A stretch of 38,575 bases of DNA from a virus: IMG/VR virus record IMGVR_UViG_3300020027_000021, positions 1-38,575 of that record; one strand, given 5' to 3'. Position numbers and translations under genes: made by a program. The notes under the pieces are model-generated. The model was not told the DNA's origin. It saw nothing but the letters and a program-made list of their open reading frames with translations, and did not search any database. Positions 15,134 through 22,001 of this stretch are shown piece by piece (position 1 is the stretch's first letter; every line of letters starts with the position of its first letter).

Positions 15134-15982
15134 ATGACTCACTATGTGAATACAAACATTGCAATCGAATATGATGTAAATGTTGCACTATTCTGCGAGC
15201 ATCTCAAAAATTGGACATTTAACAACCTAGCAAATAAACGAAATGTGTTTGATGGATTTTGCTGGACGTACAATACTCTCGAAGCTTTTTTAATACAATT
15301 TCCTTTCTGGACGCGAAGACAACTCGAAACAGTCATCAACAGAGCAGTATCTACAGGGCTTGTGCTCAAAGACAACTACAATAAAAACCGCTATGACCGT
15401 ACATGCTGGTACGCATTATCGTATAAAGCATATGACTATTTCCCTGAACTGAAAAAACCTGAATTTGCAGAAAGCCTGTATCTATCGATTTCACCAAAAT
15501 GTGAAATCAATTTCTCGGAGTGGGGAAATCAATTTCTCGGTATTGTGACACCTATACCAATACTAATAACCAATACTAATAACAATAATACTATAGGCAC
15601 TTCTGACGAAGTGGCCGAAGAACCCGAAATTCAAGAAGTTAAAAAAAGAAAAAGAAATGTCAAACCAGCATTTGGAATTGAAGATTTACAGGCCGATAAT
15701 CCACATTTGATTGAGACTTCGATGCTCAATGACTGGTTGGAGGTGCGAGCAAGTAAGAAAAACAGAGTAACTCAAACCGCTTGGAATAAAATTAATCGAA
15801 CATTAACTCTTATTGAAAATGAGGCCAAAATACCCGCAAGAGAAGCCTTTGAAACAATGGTTACAGGGGCTTGGCAATCTTTAGAGCTTAAATATTTCTT
15901 AAATAATTCAGGACGTGCTGGCAATGATTCCCAAGGATCAGGGATAAAAAACTCATCTGGTCAAAATATAACTTGGGATTAA
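15134..15982 (+). CDS. replication initiator-type protein
   Basis: 282 aa from ATG 15134. Residues ~1-110 look like a winged helix-turn-helix (AIEYDVNVALFCEHLKNW, then a Phe/Trp-rich region and WTRRQLETVINRAVSTGLVL), typical of phage replication proteins that bind the origin. A low-complexity Asn/Thr linker (residues ~140-165) follows, then a basic KKRKR stretch and a C-terminal helical domain. It directly precedes the primase-helicase, so it probably opens the origin and recruits it. As in lambda O, the repeats of the likely origin lie inside the linker-coding region. Confidence 0.75.
   Translation: MTHYVNTNIAIEYDVNVALFCEHLKNWTFNNLANKRNVFDGFCWTYNTLEAFLIQFPFWTRRQLETVINRAVSTGLVLKDNYNKNRYDRTCWYALSYKAYDYFPELKKPEFAESLYLSISPKCEINFSEWGNQFLGIVTPIPILITNTNNNNTIGTSDEVAEEPEIQEVKKRKRNVKPAFGIEDLQADNPHLIETSMLNDWLEVRASKKNRVTQTAWNKINRTLTLIENEAKIPAREAFETMVTGAWQSLELKYFLNNSGRAGNDSQGSGIKNSSGQNITWD
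15487..15582 (+). other. candidate replication origin inside the initiator gene
   Basis: GATTTCAC (15487-15494) and GTGAAATC (15501-15508) form an 8-bp inverted repeat. A 16-bp block, GAAATCAATTTCTCGG, occurs at 15503-15518 and 15525-15540 (22-bp period). CCAATACTAATAA is then tandemly repeated at 15557-15569 and 15570-15582, leading into very AT-rich DNA. Iterons beside an AT-rich unwinding element within the initiator gene are the lambda-type origin layout. Confidence 0.6.
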
Positions 15983-15985
15983 AAC

Positions 15986-17818
15986 ATGATATTAGCTAAG
16001 GAATTATCGGAACGATTATCACAACGAGCCGAAGACTTCGCACGGTTTTTGTTTCCTAATGGGAAGAAATCAGGCAATGAATGGTGTATTGGTAGTCTTC
16101 AAGGTGAGAAAGGTACGTCATTAAAAATTCACACAAAAGGCGTGAAGGCTGGTGTTTGGTGTGACTTTGCGACAGGTGCAAGCGGTGATTTGATTGACCT
16201 TTGGGCGCATAAAGAAGGCGTGTCGTTACTTGAGGCAATGAAAGGCGTTAAGGCTTATTTAGGGCTTAAGGATGTGAAGTTTCAGCCGGACAGGAAAATA
16301 AAATATACTTTGCCAAAAGTACAGGCGGTTGAAAGTCCTAAGAAAAACTCAAAAGTATTGGATTACCTCACGAAAGAACGTGGCTTAACACTAGAAACAT
16401 TACAGGCGTATCAGATTGGCGATGAAGGCAATGAGATTGTGTTTCCTTTTGTGCGTGATGGAAAAATCGTTAACCTCAAGTATCTTAAGCTTGAAAGACC
16501 GAACGGAAAGAAATTAATTCGCACTGAATCAAATTGTGAACCGTGTTTGTTTGGCTGGCAGAATGTTCCTAAAAATGCGCGGGAGATTACAATTTGTGAA
16601 GGCGAAATTGATGCTATGAGTTTGTATCAATGTGGTATTGCTGCGTTATCGATTCCCTTTGGTGCTGGCAGCGGTAGTAAAAATGAATGGGTAGAAAATG
16701 ATTTTGATAGGCTAGCTGTATTTGATGTGATTAATGTGTGTATGGATGATGACGAGGCCGGACACCTAGCCCGAGACAGCATTGTACAAAGACTTGGCAA
16801 TGTTAGGTGTCGTATAGTTACGCTACCCATGAAAGACGCTAATGATTGCTTATTGAATGGCTATGATAGTGAAGACCTGAAACAGTGTATCAAAGAGGCT
16901 AAAAGCATTGATCCTCATGAATTAAGACGTGCTAGCGAATATCTGCAAGAGGTACTCGACAGATTATACCCTCCTGATGGAAAGCAACCAGGCTATGAAT
17001 CAGCATGGGATAAATCAAATAACAAAATTCGCTTTAGACCCAGTGAATTATCCGTATGGACGGGAACTAACGGCCACGGTAAAACTCAGTTTCTAGGTCA
17101 TTTAATGCTGGGATTAATGAAACAAGGTGCTAGGGTATGTATTGCGAGTCTGGAATTAAAACCAAGTTTGTTATTGACTCGATTAGCTAAACAAGCAACA
17201 GGGATGGCATTACCAAGCCCCGATTATGTCAAAGAAGTAAATCAATGGTATTACGATAAGCTATGGATATTTGACCTAACAGGCACAGCGAAGGCACAGC
17301 GATTGATTGAGGTATTTATCTATGCTCATCAACGGTATGGGATTGATACATTTGTGATAGATTCATTTGCTAAGCTTGATATGGCTGATGATGACTACAA
17401 AGGGCAAAAGATATTGATGAACGCCTTATGTGATTTCAAGAATGATTATAATTGCCATGTCCACTTAGTGGTACATCCTAGAAAAGGTGCGGATGAGTCT
17501 TCAATGCCTGGGAAACTGGACACTAAAGGCAGTGGATGTATTACAGACTTAGCGGATAATTGCTTCACGGTATGGCGTAACAAAGCAAAGGAAAGCATTG
17601 TTAATAAAGTGAATAAAAATGAACCAATTACTGATAAAGAGCAAGAAAAGCTATTGATGCCTGATTGCTTATGGTGCTGTGATAAACAACGTGATGGCGA
17701 TTGGGAAGGTAATTTATCCTTTTGGTATCATGGGGCATCTTTTCAGTATTTGAGTTATGAGAATCAAAAACCACAAAGGATTGTGCCATTTTCATGCCTA
17801 GAAGACTCACAGACGTAG
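15986..17818 (+). CDS. bifunctional primase-helicase (TOPRIM + DnaB-like)
   Basis: 610 aa, resembling T7 gp4/Twinkle-type enzymes. Residues ~30-70 (WCIGSLQGEKG...GVWCDFATGASGDLIDL) are the N-terminal primase module but hold only two Cys, so a four-Cys zinc finger is missing. TOPRIM: CEGEIDA at 204-210 and MDDDEAG at 253-259. RecA-like helicase: Walker A GTNGHGKT at 360-367, Walker B DTFVIDS at 454-460, and HVHLVVHPRKG near 490. It would make primers and unwind the fork with the upstream initiator. It overlaps the next gene by 25 nt. Confidence 0.88.
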   Translation: MILAKELSERLSQRAEDFARFLFPNGKKSGNEWCIGSLQGEKGTSLKIHTKGVKAGVWCDFATGASGDLIDLWAHKEGVSLLEAMKGVKAYLGLKDVKFQPDRKIKYTLPKVQAVESPKKNSKVLDYLTKERGLTLETLQAYQIGDEGNEIVFPFVRDGKIVNLKYLKLERPNGKKLIRTESNCEPCLFGWQNVPKNAREITICEGEIDAMSLYQCGIAALSIPFGAGSGSKNEWVENDFDRLAVFDVINVCMDDDEAGHLARDSIVQRLGNVRCRIVTLPMKDANDCLLNGYDSEDLKQCIKEAKSIDPHELRRASEYLQEVLDRLYPPDGKQPGYESAWDKSNNKIRFRPSELSVWTGTNGHGKTQFLGHLMLGLMKQGARVCIASLELKPSLLLTRLAKQATGMALPSPDYVKEVNQWYYDKLWIFDLTGTAKAQRLIEVFIYAHQRYGIDTFVIDSFAKLDMADDDYKGQKILMNALCDFKNDYNCHVHLVVHPRKGADESSMPGKLDTKGSGCITDLADNCFTVWRNKAKESIVNKVNKNEPITDKEQEKLLMPDCLWCCDKQRDGDWEGNLSFWYHGASFQYLSYENQKPQRIVPFSCLEDSQT

Positions 17819-18048
17819 AATGTAAAGATATAATCCGAAGACTTGGCAAACGTTTAAACGTAGAACCGAAGCTTATCACTACTCGATTAATGAGTGAGGA
17901 TGATAAACAAGACATGCGTGAAGACAATTTACCTGTTAAGTCTTTGGAGTGTCATATCAAAGTATGGATGGCTGCTGAAATGCCTGACTATGCTCATGGT
18001 AAAACTGTACCCCTTGCGCTAGAAGATACGCAAAGGGTATTAATTTAA
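17794..18048 (+). CDS. 84-aa hypothetical protein
   Basis: Last gene of the rightward operon; its ATG lies 25 nt inside the primase-helicase gene. Basic N-terminus (MPRRLTDVECKDIIRRLGKRL), helical, no cysteine pairs, no membrane segment. The end converges on the 18045 gene with 4 nt overlap. Function unknown. Confidence 0.6.
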   Translation: MPRRLTDVECKDIIRRLGKRLNVEPKLITTRLMSEDDKQDMREDNLPVKSLECHIKVWMAAEMPDYAHGKTVPLALEDTQRVLI

Positions 18049-18233
18049 GCAGCTAAATATTGTTGAAGTTGCTTTAAGAGTAGATTTTCATCTTTATCAC
18101 AAAACGTTTTCCTGCGCTTACCGAGTAAAATATTAACGGTAAGTTTGTTTTCAATAGAACTAATGTTAACAGCACATTTTCTTTTTTCTATGATTGCCCA
18201 GAGTGTAGGCAACATTCTATTAATAAATTCCAT
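18045..18233 (-). CDS. 62-aa hypothetical protein
   Basis: ATG 18233 is chosen because GAGAAGG lies 6 nt upstream; an in-frame ATG at 18254 is inside the preceding gene. A hydrophobic helix near residues 8-16 is followed by a basic LGKRRKTFCDKDE region. Last gene of the leftward accessory operon. No family recognised. Confidence 0.55.
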   Translation of the reverse strand: MEFINRMLPTLWAIIEKRKCAVNISSIENKLTVNILLGKRRKTFCDKDENLLLKQLQQYLAA

Positions 18234-18234
18234 T

Positions 18235-18444
18235 TTAACCTTCTCCATTTTCAAGTAACGAAATATGTCCTATAGCTGCAAATCCTGCTTGAGCTTCACT
18301 ATCAAACCATTCTTCGGACTCTCTCACAATCTTATCCGTTTCTTTTTTATAAATTGTGTAGGCATAACCTAAACATTTATCACGATGACAATCTGGCCAA
18401 TACTCATAAACTTCATAATCATAATAACTGTGTGTTTTTCTCAT
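18235..18444 (-). CDS. 69-aa hypothetical protein, Tyr-rich
   Basis: ATG overlaps the previous stop by one base (TAATG). The N-terminal half is rich in Tyr, His and Trp (HSYYDYEVYEYWPDCHRDKC); the second half ends in a helix. His/Cys content suggests possible metal binding. Function unknown. Confidence 0.6.
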   Translation of the reverse strand: MRKTHSYYDYEVYEYWPDCHRDKCLGYAYTIYKKETDKIVRESEEWFDSEAQAGFAAIGHISLLENGEG

Positions 18445-18590
18445 TATGCTGCCTCCTCATCACGCCAAGCTTCATAGGCATCATCACAAGATTGATAGTA
18501 GCGATCATCACAATCGCTACACAGCCCACAATTACCATGACATTCGTTTTCATCACCGTGCCAACCGTCCATCATTCCTTTGTAACTCAT
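18444..18590 (-). CDS. 48-aa Cys/Asp-rich protein, possible zinc binder
   Basis: ATG 18590 has GGAGGT upstream and overlaps the previous stop (ATGA). The core CHGNCGLCSDCDD holds four closely spaced cysteines, with a fifth near residue 35, and the protein is very acidic. This spacing can hold a metal ion. It is conserved in context (four coupled genes), but no function is known. Confidence 0.6.
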   Translation of the reverse strand: MSYKGMMDGWHGDENECHGNCGLCSDCDDRYYQSCDDAYEAWRDEEAA

Positions 18591-18829
18591 GCTGCTACCT
18601 CCATGTTTAATTCACACAACATTTTAAATTTGGGAATCATTCCCACTAATTCATCAAGACTTGTGCTTTTTTTATGAATGAGACCATCTACCCATACACT
18701 GTACTCGGTTGATTCTTCTTCGGAACTAGTATGACACCAAACGCTCATATCTATGTTGGCAGTTTTACCGATATGTACGCGAACCCAATGAGCAAATTCG
18801 CGCAATAAATTGAATTGTTCGTTAATCAT
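18587..18829 (-). CDS. 80-aa hypothetical protein with its own conserved leader
   Basis: Begins at ATG 18829, preceded by AGAGGAAA within leader copy B. A small alpha/beta protein with the core FAHWVRVHIGKTANIDMSVW, no membrane segment. It is downstream of the 18928 gene in the same direction, with an inverted repeat between them (18882-18923), so it may be separately controlled. Confidence 0.65.
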   Translation of the reverse strand: MINEQFNLLREFAHWVRVHIGKTANIDMSVWCHTSSEEESTEYSVWVDGLIHKKSTSLDELVGMIPKFKMLCELNMEVAA

Positions 18830-18837
18830 GGTATTTC

Positions 18838-18873
18838 CTCTATCTATGGTTAAAAAATCTTTCTATGGTTAAA
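18838..18873 (-). promoter_or_regulatory. conserved leader element, copy B
   Basis: On the - strand: TTTAACCATAGAAAG (18873-18859) then TTTAACCATAGATAGAG (18854-18838), 8 nt before ATG 18829. Same arrangement as copies A and C; here the purine run reads TAGAGGAAA. Confidence 0.7.
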
Positions 18874-18881
18874 ATTTGTAT

Positions 18882-18923
18882 TAATAAAGACGATGACCCT
18901 AAAAATGGCTACCGTCTTTATTA
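18882..18923 (-). terminator. 11-bp inverted repeat between two leftward genes
   Basis: TAATAAAGACG (18882-18892) pairs with CGTCTTTATTA (18913-18923) around 20 nt. On the - strand it follows the stop at 18928 by 4 nt and is followed by AATACAAATTTT. It may be a weak terminator or an RNA-processing hairpin that separates two genes with similar leaders. Confidence 0.45.
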
Positions 18924-18927
18924 TTGG

Positions 18928-19203
18928 CTAGTAGGTTCCCCATGCTGAAACGTATTTAGGCTTTCTATCGTATTTGGAATAGCCACAGCTTCCCCATTTA
19001 TTGAATCTCTTTTGGAATTTCTCGCTCTTGAAGTCATTAGCAACAGGCTCAACGCTAGTGTCAGTTACATAATGTTTTGATACTTTTCTAAATTCTATTG
19101 TTTTAGCAGATACAACACGTACCACTTGGAAAAACTCTACCAATGTTGCGTCATATCCGTAGATATCATAGAAAAAATCGCCTACTTTAATTTCATCACT
19201 CAT
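18928..19203 (-). CDS. 91-aa hypothetical protein, first gene of leftward accessory operon
   Basis: ATG 19203 is chosen over 19278 because the upstream part lies inside the promoter and leader. The start MSDEIKVGDFFYDIYGYDATLVEFFQVVRV has the SH3-like beta pattern of many small phage accessory proteins, where GDFFY-DIYGY-x-V(E)FFQV recurs; a Lys/Tyr-rich C-terminus follows. Function unknown, probably soluble. Confidence 0.7.
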   Translation of the reverse strand: MSDEIKVGDFFYDIYGYDATLVEFFQVVRVVSAKTIEFRKVSKHYVTDTSVEPVANDFKSEKFQKRFNKWGSCGYSKYDRKPKYVSAWGTY

Positions 19204-19209
19204 TTTATT

Positions 19210-19239
19210 CTCTCTCTGGTTAAAGTTGTTATCTATGCT
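19210..19239 (-). promoter_or_regulatory. conserved leader element, copy C
   Basis: On the - strand: AAGCATAGATAA (ending 19229), CAAC, TTTAACCAGAGAGAG (19224-19210), then 6 nt to ATG 19203. The second half is identical to copy A over 15 nt. Here the element forms almost the whole predicted 5-prime UTR. Confidence 0.7.
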
Positions 19240-19249
19240 TGAAGTAGTC

Positions 19250-19278
19250 ATTATGCCTAATCGACTGCACATAGTCAA
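19250..19278 (-). promoter_or_regulatory. leftward promoter of the accessory operon
   Basis: On the - strand: TTGACT (19278-19273), a 17-nt spacer ending in GATTAGG, CATAAT (19255-19250). The start point would be near 19243, giving a ~40-nt leader. It shares ATTAGGCATwATG with the leftward promoter at 11399-11427. Confidence 0.75.
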
Positions 19279-19369
19279 GCACTTTATACAAAAAATATTT
19301 ATTTAGTCTTTATGCCAGTTAAACAGTGTGTTAGACTTTACGAATTGATTAAGCTAAGGATTGGCTATA

Positions 19370-19615
19370 ATGACGCTATGTATTAGATGCGGGGGTTCTG
19401 GAAAGTACCTAGGCAATGGAATGATGATGACAGACTGTAATTTGTGTGATGAAGATAATAATGAAGTAAGCGAGAACAAGCCGAAAATAACACCAAAGAT
19501 AGACAGGAAGTCAAAATCATATCAAGCAGCTATAAAAGATATTATGGCTCTAAACCCTACCATTACTAGACCAGAAGCCGTTAAAATGTTTGATGAGGCA
19601 TATCATAAAGATTGA
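19370..19615 (+). CDS. 81-aa protein with DnaJ-like zinc motif
   Basis: ATG 19370 is chosen (AAGGA 9 nt upstream) over the in-frame TTG at 19361. Residues 4-25 read CIRCGGSGKYLGNGMMMTDCNLC, a C-x2-C-x-G-x-G ... C-x2-C zinc motif like a single DnaJ repeat. The C-terminal half is a basic, helical segment (ITPKIDRKSKSYQAAIKDI) that looks like a small HTH or protein-binding domain. It directly precedes the small terminase gene. DnaJ-like zinc proteins next to terminases occur in several phages; role unknown. Confidence 0.7.
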   Translation: MTLCIRCGGSGKYLGNGMMMTDCNLCDEDNNEVSENKPKITPKIDRKSKSYQAAIKDIMALNPTITRPEAVKMFDEAYHKD

Positions 19616-19623
19616 GGTCAAGG

Positions 19624-20091
19624 ATGACTAAGAAACGAGATAAACCAGGGCAACCAACAAAATATACACCTGAAATGGGGCAAAAGATTTGTGATTTAAT
19701 ATCAACTCATCCTCATGGATTACCTACTTTGGTGAAAATGTTTAATTTACCGGATAGGACTTGTATTTATAATTGGATGAATAAAAATGTAGAATTCTTT
19801 GACAGTTACATGCGTGCAAAAGAGAAACAAGCGCATTTATTAGCTGATGAAGTGCTTCAAGTGGCCAATGATGTGCCAACTTATGAAGACAAAGAAGGCA
19901 ATGAACGAATTGACAATGGTATGTTAGGCCGAGCCAAATTACAGATGGACGCTTTGCGTTGGAGTGCTGCGGTTCTTGCGCCTAAATTCTATAAAGATAA
20001 TAAGCAAGCTGAAACCACTAATTCTGAAATTCATACTGATGCTATTAAACGCAAGCAAGAATTAGATGAGAAGAACAAGAAGGAATTTTGA
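19624..20091 (+). CDS. terS: terminase small subunit
   Basis: 155 aa from ATG 19624 (AGG 6 nt upstream). N-terminal GQPTKYTPEMGQKICDLISTHPHGLPTLVKM and DRTCIYNWMNKNVEFFDSYMRAKEK is the Sf6/P22-type small-terminase HTH, and WSAAVLAPKFYKDNKQ is the expected C-terminal conserved stretch. The protein recognises the packaging site and regulates TerL. The large subunit gene is unusually far away (about 3.9 kb, with tRNAs and small genes between). Confidence 0.88.
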   Translation: MTKKRDKPGQPTKYTPEMGQKICDLISTHPHGLPTLVKMFNLPDRTCIYNWMNKNVEFFDSYMRAKEKQAHLLADEVLQVANDVPTYEDKEGNERIDNGMLGRAKLQMDALRWSAAVLAPKFYKDNKQAETTNSEIHTDAIKRKQELDEKNKKEF

Positions 20092-20438
20092 TGAGTGAAG
20101 ATGACATCATTGACCAACTGATGGCTTTTAATGATAGGTGTGCTGAAACCGAAAATAGGCTTAATGATGTGCTGGCTGAATTTAACGAAGGCATGATTTC
20201 CAACCAACAAGGATTGGCTAATGTGTACGCTAAGTTTTTAACACTAGAGAAAAGACAACAAGACATTGAAGACATGCTTAAGAGTGATCGCATTGTTGAA
20301 TTGGTTAAAAATATACCTACTGATCAAGACATTCGAGATATGCTCTGTAAGGTAGAACAAACTGATGTAAGTAAACTAGCTAAGAATGTGAAAAGAATAA
20401 GAAATGACTTAGAAGAGTTGTTAGAGAAGTTTAGCTGA
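20091..20438 (+). CDS. 115-aa coiled-coil protein
   Basis: ATG 20091 shares a base with the TerS stop (TGATG). Nearly all helical, with repeated Leu/Ile heptads and many Glu, Lys and Asn (NRLNDVLAEFNEGM, RIRNDLEELLEKF). No membrane segment. Probably an oligomeric soluble protein; its place beside TerS hints at packaging but that is only inference. Confidence 0.6.
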   Translation: MSEDDIIDQLMAFNDRCAETENRLNDVLAEFNEGMISNQQGLANVYAKFLTLEKRQQDIEDMLKSDRIVELVKNIPTDQDIRDMLCKVEQTDVSKLAKNVKRIRNDLEELLEKFS

Positions 20439-20640
20439 TCACCCATGACGGTGAAACAGTACTCGGGTTCCTCAAGGGGTTCCCAGCGAAATCCGCAGCC
20501 TTCGGGTATGTGGTCGGTAACGGGTTGTGGCGCACTCGTTCGCTAGCATAAAGGGTAAAGGCTCCGTATGGTTTTCTTTACCTTTGCGCCACATTTATCT
20601 TATCTACCCATGGTAGAAAAAGCTGAGTAACCGCTATGCG
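20439..20640 (+). ncRNA. structured gene-free region before tRNA-Tyr
   Basis: No reading frame is supported. GTGGCGCA (20527-20534) pairs perfectly with TGCGCCAC (20585-20592), and just inside AAGGGTAAAG (20551-20560) pairs with CTTTACCTTT (20576-20585, one G-U). CACC/GGTG and TCTACC/GGTAGA hairpins lie near each end, and a GC-rich section (CGAAATCCGCAGCCTTCGGG) sits between. The region is richer in G+C than its surroundings. This supports a folded RNA of about 200 nt, perhaps cut from the same transcript as the tRNA. Confidence 0.5.
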
Positions 20641-20647
20641 CGAACTC

Positions 20648-20733
20648 GGGGCAAACGCATAATAGGAAGTGCTCTCGGCTGTAACCCGATGGACGGACAG
20701 CCCGTGTTGGTTCGACTCCAGCTTGCCCCACCA
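20648..20733 (+). tRNA. tRNA-Tyr (GTA)
   Basis: Acceptor GGGGCAA (20648-20654) with TTGCCCC (20723-20729), anticodon loop CTGTAAC giving GTA, a long variable arm (ACGG/CCGT, class II as expected for bacterial Tyr), T-arm GTTGG-TTCGACT-CCAGC, and encoded ACCA at the end. The D-arm is short and irregular (GCA/TGC), and the anticodon stem has one mismatch. Confidence 0.85.
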
Positions 20734-20746
20734 TTAAGGATTGTAA

Positions 20747-20947
20747 ATGAGTCTTTTAAGTTTTGATAAAGAAGAATTAATAGAAATAGGGAAAGTGCTG
20801 GTTTCATTTTATTGTGACCCAAAAAATCCAGTAGATGAGAATTTAATAAAAAAAATTGAATATCAAATAGAACATATTGAACGCCAAGAAAAGACAGTAG
20901 CTAAATTTCTAGGATGGGGAAGACAGTTAAGCGAACAAAAGAAATAA
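20747..20947 (+). CDS. 66-aa hypothetical protein
   Basis: ATG with AAGGA 6 nt upstream, only 13 nt after the tRNA-Tyr CCA end, so it would be exposed after tRNA processing. Helical and charged, with the pattern IGKVLVSFYCDPKNPV near residue 13, then a Glu/Lys-rich helix. Function unknown. Confidence 0.55.
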   Translation: MSLLSFDKEELIEIGKVLVSFYCDPKNPVDENLIKKIEYQIEHIERQEKTVAKFLGWGRQLSEQKK

Positions 20948-20952
20948 TTTAG

Positions 20953-21014
20953 TTTCTTACCCAGCGGTAAGGAATCAATAGAGGCCAGCACCGAGCCAGC
21001 ATAGCGAATCGGTG
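20953..21014 (+). ncRNA. two strong hairpins between small genes
   Basis: TTTCTTACC (20953-20961) pairs with GGTAAGGAA (20966-20974, one G-U) around a CAGC tetraloop: 9 bp. CACCGA (20989-20994) pairs with TCGGTG (21009-21014) around 14 nt. Neither is followed by a T-run. Possibly a small RNA, or a leader of the 52-aa gene at 21040. Confidence 0.45.
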
Positions 21015-21039
21015 AGACCATATAGAGGATATGCGCGGA

Positions 21040-21198
21040 ATGGCTATAGATTATGAAAAGATAGCTAAGGCATTAGATATATTTAAAACACCTATCAAAG
21101 TGCAAGAGGGTGATTGGGCTATTATTGAAGGCGTTCAATACCTATACCGAAATGGTGAATGGATTATAAAAGAACCACCAAAAGATGATAATAGTTAA
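21040..21198 (+). CDS. 52-aa hypothetical protein
   Basis: Starts at the second in-frame ATG (21040); the ATG at 21031 is too close to its AGAGG site. The core VQEGDWAIIEGVQYLYRNGEWII is a small beta pattern with a Gly-Trp turn. Weakly supported by a spaced AGAGG site. Function unknown. Confidence 0.5.
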   Translation: MAIDYEKIAKALDIFKTPIKVQEGDWAIIEGVQYLYRNGEWIIKEPPKDDNS

Positions 21199-21244
21199 AG
21201 TGTACTAGCACTAACTGAGCGATTTAGTTTGAAAAGGATGTTAA

Positions 21245-21505
21245 ATGAGTATTACAAAGGAAGCTCAAGAGATTGTAGACGGTGAACGCCAACAAGATTA
21301 TGGTCACATGGGTGATTCATTCAAACGTATTGCTGGCCTTTGGTCTGCGTATCTTGGGGTTCATGTAGATTCGTTTGATGTAGGCAAGATGATGATATTG
21401 CTTAAAGTATCACGAGCCAAAGCACAGAATCACCGTGATAGCTATGTGGACATTGTGGGTTATGTTGAGTGTATCGATAAACTATTGCAGGAAGCAAAAC
21501 AATGA
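21245..21505 (+). CDS. DUF6378-like phage protein
   Basis: 86 aa with AAAAGGA before the ATG. The start EAQEIVDGERQQDYGHMGDSF and the KMMILLKVSRAKAQNHRDSYVDIVGYVEC segment fit a widespread phage family (DUF6378) that resembles MazG-like all-alpha nucleotide-binding proteins through its conserved Glu/Asp and Arg. No enzymatic role is established here. Coupled by ATGA overlap to the next gene. Confidence 0.75.
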   Translation: MSITKEAQEIVDGERQQDYGHMGDSFKRIAGLWSAYLGVHVDSFDVGKMMILLKVSRAKAQNHRDSYVDIVGYVECIDKLLQEAKQ

Positions 21506-21666
21506 GCCTACAAGATTGGATTGATAGCAAATTTAAGTTGATAGCAGAGAAGTTACCAACACTTGTTCACACTGAACCCGCAAGCTTTGCGTGTGGTCAT
21601 AACATGGGGTACAAGCAAGCACTGCTCGACCTTGATAGATTTTTAGAAGATGAGGCAACGGAGTAA
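21502..21666 (+). CDS. 54-aa hypothetical protein
   Basis: ATGA overlap with the DUF6378-like gene and TAATG overlap with the next. Contains FACGHNMGYKQALLDLDRFL, a pattern seen in many small phage frames just after MazG-like genes. Soluble, function unknown. Confidence 0.65.
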   Translation: MSLQDWIDSKFKLIAEKLPTLVHTEPASFACGHNMGYKQALLDLDRFLEDEATE

Positions 21667-22001
21667 TGAGCTTGGATTTATATATGCGTGAAACACCGTG
21701 TGAAACATGCGGTCATCAACGCGAAGACTTGAACATCAATTACACCTATAACGTATCTCATATGTGGTACAAGATTTACCCTGATGATGATGGAATGGTG
21801 AACATTGAAGGCATGACAGGCGAAGAAGCTTATAAGAAATTGATTCATGCTCGTCAATACATGGAAGAACACAAAGAAGAAATGATAGTCCTTGAGCCTC
21901 CGAACGGATGGGGCAGCTATAACGGCTTTCTTGAGTTCATCAATAAATGTATCGATGCGTGTTTGGAAAACCCTAAACTAGTATGGGAAGCATGGCGATG
22001 A
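21666..22001 (+). CDS. 111-aa hypothetical protein, conserved phage type
   Basis: N-terminus MSLDLYMRETPCETCGHQRED carries a CxxC pair. The central NYTYNVSHMWYKIY...GMTGEEAYKKLIHARQYMEEH and GWGSYNGFLEFINKCIDAC segment is a recurrent phage pattern of unknown role, known from many cyanophage and coliphage-like genomes. Coupled at both ends. Not membrane-bound. Confidence 0.7.
   Translation: MSLDLYMRETPCETCGHQREDLNINYTYNVSHMWYKIYPDDDGMVNIEGMTGEEAYKKLIHARQYMEEHKEEMIVLEPPNGWGSYNGFLEFINKCIDACLENPKLVWEAWR

Noticed and set aside
19361-19371. TATAAT at 19366-19371 as a -10 promoter box
   Set aside because: It overlaps the start codon of the zinc-motif gene, and the only -35-like sequence (TTGATT) is 15 nt away; transcripts would lose the ribosome site.
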